From Citrus sinensis (Eukaryota > Streptophyta > Magnoliopsida > Sapindales > Rutaceae): DNA of 64,000 nt. Positions 35,588 through 47,248 of the stretch are shown piece by piece; positions within the stretch are counted from its first letter, which is position 1, and every line of letters starts with the position of its first letter. Under the pieces are notes generated by a model, which was given only the letters and a program-made list of their open reading frames with translations, searched no databases and was not told where the DNA came from. The stretch spans positions 20,561,501 to 20,625,500 of the forward strand of contig NC_068557.1 of the NCBI RefSeq assembly GCF_022201045.2, given 5' to 3'. Both the position numbers and the translations under genes were made by a program.

Positions 35588-37198
35588 TCATCTCCAAGCA
35601 CAGGATGCAACCAAATCTCTATTCATCCAGCCAAGAAACAAAGCCCCATCTCTCTCTTGAAGTCTATATCTATTACAGTAGTTCTCTAGCAGTGTTTTGA
35701 TTGTGGCATTAACTACGGAACTCAAAGGATATGGCCTAAACCCTGCCATTGTGAATCGGGACCTCCATTTGCCAAGAAGCTCATGACGTTCTATCCTCTC
35801 AGGTCCTTCACAAGCTATTATGTTAACAACATCCCTCGCTAGGCAATGCTGCTCAATGTTGATCCGCTCCTTATGATCCCTAGCAAGGTTCACATCAATT
35901 GATTCAAACATTGCCGTATAATAATTCAGTGCCTCGAGGAATCGTGGGTAGAATGCAGCAGTATTTGTGTTAGATTCCTGCTCAACAAGGGTCACCACTT
36001 TTGGTGACAACCTCTTAACTAGCATCAATAGTCGGTCACGATAGTTTTCAGTGCTGACACTCTCATCAGGCACATGATGCAGCATAAATGCGAAGTTCAC
36101 AGCCACAGCCTCCCCTGGTTGCACCCCGAGATTCTCCAGCTGGACATCATAACCAGACATGTTCGCAGCATGGAAGTCAAATGGCACCCTAAATTGCTCT
36201 GCAAGCTTAGACAGCCGCTTCCCCACTATACCAAGTCCTCCTCCACGGGCATAAGCCGACATAGAATCATCGATACCTGTAATCCGTATGTGGGGTGGGC
36301 CACCAGGTCTAGCTGCAAATGCCTGGATAAGAGTGATCCATTGACTTCCCTGACCTATTTGGAAATCAATTATGTGAACTCTGTCTTCATCCTTCATAGC
36401 CTCTGCAATGGCTCCATTTGCAGACATGTACCCGAATTTGAAGTAGGGGCAAACCTCGTATAGAATGTGCATGTACGAAAGGAGATCAGAACTTGCTGGT
36501 TCTTTGCATCTCAAACTTTTGCAGATTGAGCTCCCAGAGGAATTTAGCCGGGCGACAAGCCCTTCCAACATGTATGCTCCCAGCCTCTGAATCGGCTCAC
36601 CAGAAACTGACACCATTTGACGTAATTCATACATCAACCAATTTGCCAGCAACAACTCATTCTCTGATACTGCTTTTGCACAGGCAATGAGCACATGTTT
36701 CAAATCTCCTTTGGCAATAGCCCCAATAATTTGTCTCCCGCTGTCCATCTCTGGTGAGCCTTTGTTGGTCCCACTCTGATAGGTACTATCAATTCCATCG
36801 ATAATATCAGAATCTGGTCCCAACATTACAGATTCCAGTTCTCTCAGCTTGTGCTTCAGGTCACTTGCATCATTGGTTATGCAGGAGGCGCTCATAGGAG
36901 AGCCATAGGCATTGTCAGGGGAATGGTGCAGATCAGGAGGGTATGACTGAGACTCCTGCTGTGACATTGGGCTTCCATTGGGAGAGAAAGTGACAGTTGA
37001 CGGAGAATTATATATGGTGTAGCTACCATTTGCTGAAGACGATTCCAGAGTACAGTACTGTTCATAAGAATTCTGAAGAGAGAGATGGGCTCCTTTGCCA
37101 CCGTCATTGTACTGCAGATGATGATCCACAGTTTGGAACTGTGGCAAGCAGTATGGCTCGATTTCTTGTATTGGTTGATAGTACAATCTGCCTGACAT
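35588..37198 (-). CDS. GRAS transcription factor, PAT1 branch (SCL21/SCL13-like)
   Basis: Transcriptional co-regulator of the PAT1 branch, whose members act in phytochrome signalling and stress. One uninterrupted exon of 536 codons. The N-terminal region includes EPYCLPQFQTVDHHLQYNDG and SYTIYNSPSTVTFSPNGSP, and ends in LKHKLRELESVMLGPDS; these are PAT1-branch signatures. The GRAS domain begins near residue 165: leucine-rich repeat I (LIACAKAVSENELLLANWLM), VHIID motif (VHIIDFQIGQGSQW), leucine repeat II, PFYRE (AAFYPRFLEALNYYTAMFES) and SAW (WRSRFTMAGFRPYPLSSVVN ... GWMNRDLVASCAWR). No DELLA motif. Arabidopsis SCL21 is shorter, PAT1 and SCL13 similar in length; position beside WRKY1 favours SCL21 orthology. 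Confidence 0.95.
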   Translation of the reverse strand: MSGRLYYQPIQEIEPYCLPQFQTVDHHLQYNDGGKGAHLSLQNSYEQYCTLESSSANGSYTIYNSPSTVTFSPNGSPMSQQESQSYPPDLHHSPDNAYGSPMSASCITNDASDLKHKLRELESVMLGPDSDIIDGIDSTYQSGTNKGSPEMDSGRQIIGAIAKGDLKHVLIACAKAVSENELLLANWLMYELRQMVSVSGEPIQRLGAYMLEGLVARLNSSGSSICKSLRCKEPASSDLLSYMHILYEVCPYFKFGYMSANGAIAEAMKDEDRVHIIDFQIGQGSQWITLIQAFAARPGGPPHIRITGIDDSMSAYARGGGLGIVGKRLSKLAEQFRVPFDFHAANMSGYDVQLENLGVQPGEAVAVNFAFMLHHVPDESVSTENYRDRLLMLVKRLSPKVVTLVEQESNTNTAAFYPRFLEALNYYTAMFESIDVNLARDHKERINIEQHCLARDVVNIIACEGPERIERHELLGKWRSRFTMAGFRPYPLSSVVNATIKTLLENYCNRYRLQERDGALFLGWMNRDLVASCAWR

Positions 37199-38420
37199 GC
37201 TCGAATTTATATGTTGCTATGATTCTTGCATTACACAGAAGTCATGATCTCTACTATCCTCTGCAGGAAACTTCTGGAGGATTTCCACAGCACAACGATA
37301 ACCAACAATCTGGAATGAAGAGCCACTAGATCAGTGAAAGTGAAATCCTAGTAACAAGCATACAATAAAGGAATAATTTTCAAAATACAGAGGAAATTTC
37401 ATATAAAAATCATAAAATTATAAATCAGTGGACACAACGGAGGACTTCTTGTCCATTTAGAATAGAAACAACATCAACCATAAGCCAAATTCCAGTCAAT
37501 ATTAATGATAACTCTTGCCTACAAAGATTCAACAAATGACATAGCATTCACAATCGTAATGAACAATGGTGGAGTAGTTTTCATAGCTATCCAACATATA
37601 AAAGTTTTTTTTGGAAAAATAACAATAAAAATAGGGCTCATTTCGGTGATCAGATCATCAGCGCCAGTATTCTTACAAAAAACAAAGGGCCTGTTGCTAC
37701 ATGGAAAAAGGAACGGGCTAATTTATTAATGAACTATCACAATACTAGAATGTAAATTATTTGCATAACCAGTCATAATCTCCAAAGGGAGAAAAACCCC
37801 AGCTCGCAAATACAAAGATTCAACAGCTGGAAAGCAAAACATCTGTAATTTTAACTGATCTCCAGAAATGGGAATCAAACATCAACCAGAAGCAAAGCAA
37901 AGCAAAGGAACATTGACATTCCTTCCACAAGAAAGCCATTAGCCACTACCCATTTGGAACCAAAATTCAATATTTCTAAACTTCGCATCACATGCAAGAA
38001 TTATTCAAGGAACCAACAGAAACAAAAAACAAAAGGGAATCTCAAATCAAACAACTTTCACTGATTCATCATGAACACGTTTTCAATAAAATTAAGTCAT
38101 GCATGATGAGCACAGAAGCAGGACCTCGTTCGTATTAGTTAAAAATAATAACATCTCTATCAACATCAAAGTCATTAGTTCTTTTACTTACCAAGACTTG
38201 TTTAAGGAATCTCAATTTTCGTTAAGTTCACTCCAAAAGACCAAAGCAAAAGCCTTTGTAAGTTGAAATAGGAAGAGAGAGAGAGAGTGGGGAAGAGAGC
38301 GAAGCATAGATAGATAGATAGATAGGAATCAGGAACTGGGAAGCAGAGCTCGTCTGAAGAAACTCTCAAAGTGTAACGTGGGTTATAATAATGTACTTGA
38401 CTTGCAAAAGCCCTGTAATT
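37199..38420 (-). promoter_or_regulatory. 5' leader of the GRAS gene with a long leader intron and two tiny uORFs
   Basis: A likely leader intron has its donor near 38191 (TCTTG|GTAAGT) and its acceptor near 37312 (CATTCCAG). The exon next to the gene carries two mini-ORFs, MTSV (37245-37231) and MQES (37231-37217), whose stop and start overlap in TAATG. The presumed first exon near 38200-38380 holds GA and GATA tracts. Confidence 0.55.
38274..38324. repeat. GA and GATA simple repeats in the GRAS leader
   Basis: GA-rich bases at about 38274-38288 and about four units of GATA at about 38307-38324. Confidence 0.8.
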
Positions 38421-41400
38421 ACTCTGAAACTACACATCTGCCACTACTTTTAAATTTTCATTTTATACTAATTATTAATGTTGGCATCTTAATTTTTCGG
38501 TTGGATGGATTTAGTTTATTGACACGTGGTCGAATGGATCCACAATGAACGACTAATACTCGTACAATGGCACAGCACATTTATTGTTTTTGCGACAAAA
38601 AATAACACATACATTCTTTTGTGGGGTTAAACAAAAAATTTGATCGTAAATTAAATGAAGTAATTGGTTGGTTTGATGAGTACGAGCATTTTAATTCTCT
38701 CGGCATATGCATATTTGTTAAGAGTCTCATCAATTATATTTTCATTTTAGTTAATCAATTATAAGGTTATAATGCTTGTTAGGATGATCAGATGTCTGGA
38801 AAAAAAAAACTTGTAAAATATATAATATGGTAATTTTTCCTTTTGTTTTAATACTGATATTATCATGTAAAATCATAATGGCAAACATGTAAAACAATCG
38901 AAATTGAAGTGCAAATGTGAAGAACAGAGCCGATGGGGGATGGGGGGATCCACACGGATGATGCAGAGCCGTAGAAACACCAATGTTAAAAAGGTTAATT
39001 AATGACGTGGGAAGTAGTGCCTTCCACTTCAGCTAACATGGCATTTACATTTTTTAATCTCTTTTTTTTTTTTCCTTTTTCCTTTTTCCTTTTTTTTTAA
39101 ATTTCAATTTTGCCTTAATATTCTCTCCCTAAAGTGCCCCCCTTTTATGATCTAATCAAAGCTTCTATTCCCATCACGCTCGCAATATAACATGTAATCA
39201 TGTGTTATCTAGGTGAATTATCTTTATGTTAATCCCCTTGTTTCTCTTTTGGCACTTACGGCCCCCCTCCCCTCATTTTGATGATATCTTCTTTGTAAAA
39301 TTGTTGATATTTTATTAGCTTTTCCTTGTCTTGTATTGAGTTCATTGAACCTTCTTTAATTATGTATCACTCCATATCTAATGAATGCTATAATTAATTG
39401 TTTTTAGTAAGTAAATCGGTGGTGAATGATGATTTAAATATTTTTAGTGGTAAATCCATGATGTAATGATAATATTTAGTTTAATCTTGTGAGTGTTGAT
39501 TAATTTAATCAGTCAAATTTTTGAGGTAATACTAAAATTTTATATATATATATTACTTATGTTGATTGAGAAGAAGATAGTGTAACGATAAAAGACAGAT
39601 GAATAATATGAATAATAATAAACTTAAATTCTTTAATTTTAAATATATAAAAATAAATAAATAAGGAAAGTAAATGATATATTCAAAAAAAAAATCTTTC
39701 TTGATCTTATCAAAGAAATGATGAGAGATTATAGGGTACAAAAAGTATTTTTAACAAACCAAAATTTAGGATGGGGTTAGTGAAATGAAAGGGGATTAAG
39801 ACAGCCTCTAGATTATGCAAAATCCTAGTGATTCTCACTAACATGCTTTAGAATCAAATTGCCTAAATACATTTCTAAAAAAAGGGTATCTTGTTTTTCT
39901 CTGTCTCCTTCAAAGTGTGTGTACATGATGGCCCCACATTCTTATCTTCAGTTAACCTTTATTGATGCCTCTGTTTGGCATTTTGTGCTTGATATTTGGA
40001 CCTTTTTCGAGTTGATGTAGCTTTAAGCCTAAGTTAATAGGCAATTAAATTGGTGACATGGTTTTTGTAAAAATCTAAGGGAAATCACCATCATCACCTC
40101 TTTTACTTTTCTATGGCTTATATCATCAATTGTGACATCTTGAAAGCAACAATCACTACAAGTAGAACCCCAAAATTTGATCACCAATTAACAGAAAGAG
40201 AACTCACAACCCCACAATTCATCATCCTGATCCTGAAGAAGAGAATATGAAGTTGGAGTTGGAGCGCAAGAAAGAACATTAATTTATTCTCTCTCGTGCT
40301 TGGCATCAATTCTTGATATGATTCTATGATAATATAATATCATACTTCGTCTACAAACATTGTTTTGGTATCCCATGCAAACTTTTACACGCAAAATTTA
40401 ACTCATTGGAACATAATAAACAGTGATTGCCAAGACAAAGTCATTTTTGTTGATATAACTGTCTATTTTTTAATATGATTTTGTCTATTTTTCAGTCTTT
40501 CAGATATCGCTCATATTCAATATTAATCAAGAAATGATCTAAATCAATCTTACTATAGCCCCTATCCCAAATATCAACAAGAGCACGGTCTAAAATAATC
40601 TCTACATAGATTAATTGGGACATAACCTATATCTGTCTTATTATTGTGTTACACTAAAAAGTTTAAGTGAAATAGATAACCATATGAACTAAAATCTCAA
40701 GTCTTATAGAAACAAACCATGAATCTAACATTCTAACCAGGACCGTTCAGAATCTGATCCCCGATATGCTTCGATTTTTTAGTTAATGGATTTGATTGAA
40801 TTGAAAATTTAAAAATTCATAGTCGATGGATTAGATATGGATTTACTTTTATAAATCCAAAAAAATCTACAAATCCAAAAGAAACTTATTTAATTAAAAA
40901 AAATGAAACTTATGAATTAAGTCAAATCTACATCCAATCTGTTGACATATGAATTAGATTTGGATTGAATTTTATAAATTTATAGATTGTATTGGATTAA
41001 AAATTTTATAATTCGTAAAATTGTAAATCGAACATGAATTGACGTCTAATCCATAAGATCTGATCCACCGAATCGAACCATAATTATGGACAATATATAA
41101 TATTTTAATGAGGTAAAAATGTTGTTAAATTTACAAATTTGAAACACACACAGCACAAGAAAGAAAGTAGTCAAGGCCCCAGGTGTGTCCCCTAACCCCC
41201 ACAACCCAAAAAGTGACTGACTGCTTCAGTTCTTCAGTTGGACGCATAAAAATATAAAAATATCAATTAACGCATGGCATTAGGCATTAGCATATCGGGA
41301 CTAAGGTGCCACAATTTCAAAGCATTACAAACATCAATGGAGCCAAAAATAGACAGAACAAAAGCCATTATGATACCTGTTGACTTTTCCATCCACACTT

Positions 41401-42600
41401 CATCGTCCTCCAGCCGACCATGTCTCGGCTTTTGGTGTGCAGATTTTGTCTTAACCTCCCTCGCTCGAAGTTAAAGGCCTTGTCCCTAAATTTGAACCCC
41501 CCACTTTGGTCCCTAGGCACCCATTTTGGTCTTCATTTTGGGTCTCGTTGGGTCCCCTCTGTACGAAACATGCATGATGAATAATAAATTAAAAGAATGT
41601 TCATGGGGTTTAGCTAGTGATTTAAAAAAAAAAAAAAAAAGTTTGGTGTTTTTGTTTTTGTTTTGGGTGTCTTCGGCAGCAAAGACCAAAGACAAATTGC
41701 TTTATAGCCTCAAAGTATTTACGAGAGAAAGAACAAATTCATTACTCCTTCAATCACGTTTGTGCGACAAAATCGTCGTTTTCTTATTTATTTATAAGTT
41801 ATAACAAGTTGTCGTTTCTAGAAGACTGGAACATCATTGTCATTTGTTTATTTGTCAAACATGGCACATTTTTTTAATCTGGGATTTGATTAAAGTCTTT
41901 GTTAGATAGATTAGAGATCTTTGTTTGCTAATAGAATATATATATTGTTTTTTTTCGCACGTTGATACCGATGCTAGCTAAGCTAAGCTGGTTAGCATGC
42001 TCTGCTTTGAACTCGGCTTGCTTTGTCTCTCTCTCTCTCTCTCTCTCTCTCTGCGTGTGACTTCCACCCAAAAACAAAAAAAAATATATATTAATTATAA
42101 TAATCAAATTATCAAAGTAAACGATTCAAGTTTCTAAGGATTTAACAATTCGGCGAAATGTTTCACAAGACTATATATTATTTATTAACACTGCACAAAT
42201 TTTGACTTTTGTGTGATTCCCTGGCACTGGCCATTTGAAGAAATTAAAGTGCCATTCAAATTGGAAGAAAAGTTGACTGCTTGTATTAAACTGCACGTTA
42301 ATCCTTTGATCAACTCGTAATAGACATTCTTCGGAGTCAGTCAGTCATGGAGAAAGCTAAATACCAAGAATTGACAAAGTGGAATGCAATTTGGAAGAAG
42401 AAAAATGGTGCAAATTTGGTTGTGTGCTGTGGAGGAAGTACAAAATTTGGGCTAATAATAGAACTACCCAATGCGAGAAACAGGCCCATATATAATAAAT
42501 CTTTACTATTGGGCTACGATCCATCACTCGGCCCATATACAAATTTTAACTATTTTGGTGGGGTGCGTGGCCAACTCTTAAACGACGACGTGTAGCACTT
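38421..42600. other. AT-rich intergenic region
   Basis: No gene supported. Short frames (for example 41274-41474) have no recognisable domain. A family of diverged repeats rich in ATGGATTTG and AATCCA words covers about 40740-41090. A CT microsatellite is at 42026-42052. The last 20 bases hold AAACGACGACG (42580-42590), part of the next gene's promoter. Confidence 0.5.
42026..42052. repeat. (CT)13 microsatellite
   Basis: Uninterrupted TC/CT dinucleotides, 27 bases. Confidence 0.95.
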
Positions 42601-42680
42601 TTGTAATGCGTCGTCATTCAACGATGAGTGAAGAAAGGCTGATACGGAGAGAACCAAAAGAGAGAAGAAGAATTATTATG

Positions 42681-44147
42681 ATGGATCCTGTGATCTGGCA
42701 TAAAATTGCTGCTGTATCTGGTGTGTATTACTCATTAACACAGCGAAAATTTCAATGGATTTTTTCAATCTTTGACACGCGTATTGTGATTTTACTTGAA
42801 ACAGGAGTAGCTGCACTTGGTTTAGGCACCTATGGCGCCCATGGCTTCAAGCCCCAAAACCCCTCTTTCAAAGAGGTCACTCTTTCCCCATTTAATTTCA
42901 TTTCCAGCTTCTTCTTTTTTTTCAATTCGATTTCTTTTATGGGCTTTTGCTAAAGTTATAATTTTTTAAACTTGTTAGTGACAAGTATTTGTTTTTTTTT
43001 TTTTTTAATTTCCTGATGGTGAAGGTATGGCAAACGGCTTCTCTTTACCATTTGGTTCACACAGCTGCTTTGGTTGCTGCCCCTATCACTAAAAATCCCA
43101 ACATTGTGAGTGTCGTTGCTGGCATTTCTGAAGTACTGCTTTTGTTTATTGATAGTACCTACATTAGTCAAAATAGCGTGTTGTGTTGGCTCATACATTC
43201 TGATGAAATTATTTCTTTTATGTGTGAATATGTGTTGGATAAATAACAAAATTTGGTCAAGATATGTCAATAGTTATTATCTTGTTGACGGGTACTAGAT
43301 TATCAGTTACATTAAGTTATGATGTTCTATATATATTTTGGTGTTTATGTATTGATGTAGGTGTTAAAAGTTAATCTTGATCCGAGGGATGAATGAGAAG
43401 AATATATGATAAGACCATGATTGAGAGTAATAAATTATAAAATAAATGACTAGCTTGTTGTTTCCAATGGATTATGTGATAGGGTGTCTCTACTATGCTA
43501 GTTTAACTTTTTTATGGATGCTATAGCTGAGGCATTATCCGTCCTCTGATGATTTTTATCCTTGAACTTATGTGATATTGATATGGTTTTGTTCTATATT
43601 CTGCTCATGTATTTGTGAAGTCTGTTTATATGTTTGATAATTCATGTGAAATGGAGAAATTATTTCTCTTCAGTGATAATTTCAACCATATGCTATGTGA
43701 CCTTTGGCTCTTGTCTTTTGTCTCAGTTTGGAGGCCTTTTGACTGCCGGAATTCTAGCTTTCTCTGGGACGTAAGTGATCATTTCTGTTCTTTGATATTC
43801 ATGTATGTAAACAGATTGTATGTGATGAAGTTTCTACTTCATTGATGCTTCTTTTGGGCATAAATGTGTTTTGAAGTGAGGTTTAGTTAGTGCTTTGAAT
43901 TTATGTTTGCAAGGGTTTTGCACGTGGGCTAATTTACTCTCGCTCTTGGTTTAGCATGCAAAAACTATATTGTGTTGTGGATATAGCAGGCCTTTTCATT
44001 TTTTTTTAATCAATAGAGAAAATGATGTGTATATTTGGGGTTTGTAGGTGCTATACTGTGGCATTCCTTGAGGACAGGAAGTACTCTACTCTAGCGCCCT
44101 TTGGTGGCTTTGCCTTCATTGGAGCTTGGGCGAGCTTGCTATTCTAA
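42681..44147 (+). CDS. DUF423/TMEM256-like small membrane protein
   Basis: Small multi-pass membrane protein of the DUF423 (UPF0382/TMEM256) family, function unknown. Five exons: 42681-42720, 42805-42875, 43025-43105, 43727-43770 and 44048-44147, giving 111 residues. It starts MDPVIWHKIAAVSGVAALGL and continues GTYGAHGFKPQNPSFKEVWQ and TASLYHLVHTAALVAAPITK. The exon after the long third intron reads FGGLLTAGILAFSGT, and it ends PFGGFAFIGAWASLLF, a hydrophobic C terminus. About four membrane segments are expected. An upstream in-frame ATG at 42606 could extend it, but 42681 matches the plant family start; a second ATG, at 42678, directly precedes it. AATAAA follows at 44333-44338. It resembles my memory of At2g04900. 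Confidence 0.9.
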
Positions 44148-44668
44148 GGATTTGGTCTTTAGCTACGTCCTGTTGCTGCTTTGGTATCAAACAGATGCTG
44201 AAGGAATTTATTGGCATCGGTCTCTTATCACTGTTGCTTCTGGTCTATGATGTGTATTATTTAACTATATTTTAGTATGCTCGAATGCCTCTTGTGTAAC
44301 TTAATGGCCCTGTTAATGTCATATTTATTCCCAATAAAGTCTGTTCGTGAAGATGAACACAACTTATTGTAATTTGTAAAGCAATACTCGTTGTGTGACA
44401 GTGTGAGCACTGAAAAAACAATACATACTCAAGAATTTATATAACTTGTTGAACTGGGGAAAGAAGAAATTCACAACTTAATTCTCCCTCTTGACTCATG
44501 TTTTTCTTCGAAAAACCGAGTCAAAAATCATCTCAACCTGACTTTTGTATTCGTCATTTTCTTCTGAATAAAACTTATTAAAATGCAAAACCGGAGCAAA
44601 CTTAAATGAGAAATGAGAATTTTCATCTTCCGAGTTCGTCGATGCAAATCTTGATGGTTGCTGATGAG

Positions 44669-45584
44669 TTAAGGTATGAACTCATATCGGCAAGAGTTGT
44701 GACCTGCATGCAGAAATTGGAACAAAGTTCATTACAAAGATAATTAGATAGAAACACAATCAAGTGAGGGAGGAAATAAGAATTGAGGTCATTGTTATGT
44801 TTGATTATTCACTAAGCTGCAATGGAGCTCATTTAAAAGTAGAATTTAGCAGACATGGTGAGTAGATCACACATGGGGTCAATGTCCTCGATCTATTTTT
44901 TCTCTTATCCAATCTCACATGGCCTATTTGATTTACATGCACATGGGACTGCTTATTATTCTTTTATATTGCATGAAAGGGATAAGATTTTAATTGCTTA
45001 CAACAAGCTTTCCTCAGAGAATCTCTAGTTATACTAAAAAGTATTTTTTTTCAAGTGCTTACTGGGATCAAGTTCAGTAATCACGGCAGCTCCTTTAAAG
45101 TAGCAAGATCCGCCTTTGTTCTTGAACTTCTGAAAATAGCTGTTGAAAGCATATGAAGCATGGTCTCTTGTCGTGTTGGGATAATAGCAAGGCTGGTTCA
45201 TTTGAATCTTGCTACAATCTGCACCATTCCCACAAGCCCAATCCATTGCAGCTTGCAACTCATCATCTGGCGTCTGCTCATCAGCTATGCACCACTGCTC
45301 ATTCTCCCCATCTGATAAATGTAGGAGCGAATGTGTGTGTGCATATATATAATAACACACGAACAGAAAAATGCATATTTCAAGCCTTAGTTTTCTCACA
45401 TTAAGATTCAGCAGCAAATGTAAAGAACATGGAAAGAACTTGGAAGTTTAAATTCTAAATCTGCTATTAAACAACACAAAGGGAAATATTGGTTAGAAGG
45501 CTTACTTGATTTTGGAGTAATTATAGATGTGGCAAGCAGAGCAAGCATTATCCTTAGCAAAACAATTGACATCTTCTTTCCCAT
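44669..45584 (-). CDS. Secreted X8 domain (carbohydrate-binding) protein
   Basis: Small secreted X8 protein; X8 domains bind beta-1,3-glucan such as callose in some family members. Three exons on the minus strand: 45584-45506, 45311-45063 and 44703-44669, giving 120 residues. The first exon encodes a signal peptide (MGKKMSIVLLRIMLALLATS). The X8 domain begins EQWCIADEQTPDDELQAAMD and continues WACGNGADCSKIQMNQPCYY, AFNSYFQKFKNKGGSCYFKG and VITELDPSHNSCRYEFIP. All six X8 cysteines are present. It has no GPI-anchor signal and no glucanase domain, so it is a short stand-alone X8 protein. The last exon holds only the final 11 residues, which gives the sixth cysteine. Convergent with the DUF423 gene. 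Confidence 0.9.
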
Positions 45585-46480
45585 TGAAGAGGGGAGAAGG
45601 ACTGGAGGAGGGAGGGAGGGAGAAGATGCACAATAGCTGAATCAGCCTATCTACACAAGAAGTCTTGCAGCCACAACCAGTAAGAAGCTTCATATATAGT
45701 GTGAAAAATGCTTTAAAAATTGGCTGGTTTTTCTAAAGTGCTTTTAATTATTCAAAAGTAGTAAGTTCCATGTGGTATCAACCAAGATTTGGGCCTCCTT
45801 TAGGCTGTTTCTTCATACCTTTAACCTAGCTGCATGGCACTTCTGATTTTTTTATGGTATCTGAAGCTACATTATTTGCGTGGTGAAAATTTGAAGGCAG
45901 AGGCCAAATCAACTTTTGTTATGATCTACTTTTCACTCGAGCATCTTCTTGTTGGATGCCATTTTATGGTCTACTCTTTCCTTTTATTTTATTTTATTTT
46001 ATTTTATTTATTTTTTATTAGTCTATATTATTATTATTATTTTGCAATATTATCAATTAATCAAATTATGCAACGGGAAGCATCAACTACATTTTTATTC
46101 TGATGGCTGATCATCAAAAAATAAATTGTTACGATGCTCATATCAGCATTTCTTAGCGGAGCCAAAAAGCTCCATATTGGTCAAGTATAGTTCATGAAAA
46201 CAAACCAAACCACCAGAAAAGAACATGCCCGTGCTGATGGCTTATAACCATCACACACTACACATTATGTATATTATGTATGTGATTCAAAGTAGTTCAT
46301 TACACATTGACTCTATGAAGGAAAAAAACAATATACATACAGCTAGGACACAAAGCCTAGCCATAAGATTCAACAAATATATAGAAAGGATACATAGGTT
46401 ACAAGTTTCAACATACACAATATTCATCACTTATAACCAAACAGCATTATAGTAACCATCATCTTCATCTTCAAAACACA
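45585..46480. other. Intergenic region between the X8 gene and the cytokinin receptor
   Basis: The first 100 bases are the X8 leader, with a GGA-rich tract near 45596-45622. The rest is AT-rich with a run of TTTTA repeats near 45980-46010. No gene is supported. Confidence 0.45.
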
Positions 46481-47248
46481 TAACGCAATCCGGATGAAAA
46501 CAAGATCTTTCGGCTAAGCCACAGGAGCACATTGTTCCATCTTCCAGGGTTTTCCTGTAAATGCTCTTGAGCTTTGCTGCTGCATTTAGCCCTCAAAATT
46601 AAGCAGACTTGAAAGAAAAATGGTATACAATGCCAAAATAGCCACATCATACTCTACTATGATGAATAATTCAAACAGTTACTCTCTCTTGGCATTATAG
46701 CATTTGATTCTTCACTGTCTTGAAGGAAGATTGAACAAATGTTGTAAAACAGGAAAGGCAATAGAGGGTGGTTGGTTTGGCAAATACAGAGGATATATAC
46801 AAAACGGACACCAATCTATAAGAGATTGCGTTAAGTGAGCATAAAAGGCTTTGTGGATGTGTCAAATGGGCAAGCATATGATCACTCTGCCCCAGAACTT
46901 ACACTTACTTGAATGCATCACATATGGTTACAAGCTCAGCTTCCTGCAATCAGAGAACCATTCAGTAAAGATTCATGATTGACTTGGGTGCAGAATACGA
47001 CAAACAAATTCACATTAAATGATTCAGGCATGAAACAGTGGATAGCTGATGCCTACATCCATCTCCATCCAACCCAACTAGTGTAATACTCACCATATAT
47101 TGAATGGCATTAGGGCTAATGTAGGGACTGGTCAATATAACCCAACAGAGCGATGATGCTTGCCATTAGTTCCTGTCAATCCAAATATAATGAAGACCAA
47201 CCAGAGTGGGAACCATCAGCCTATAATCACAGCCATGTAAAGACCATA
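46481..47248 (-). other. 3' flank of the histidine kinase gene
   Basis: Presumed 3'UTR. Possible splice signals were not resolved. No independent ORF with a domain. Confidence 0.35.

Noticed and set aside
44148-44668. Possible extra gene between the DUF423 and X8 genes
   Set aside because: Only 3'UTR-like sequence between convergent genes.
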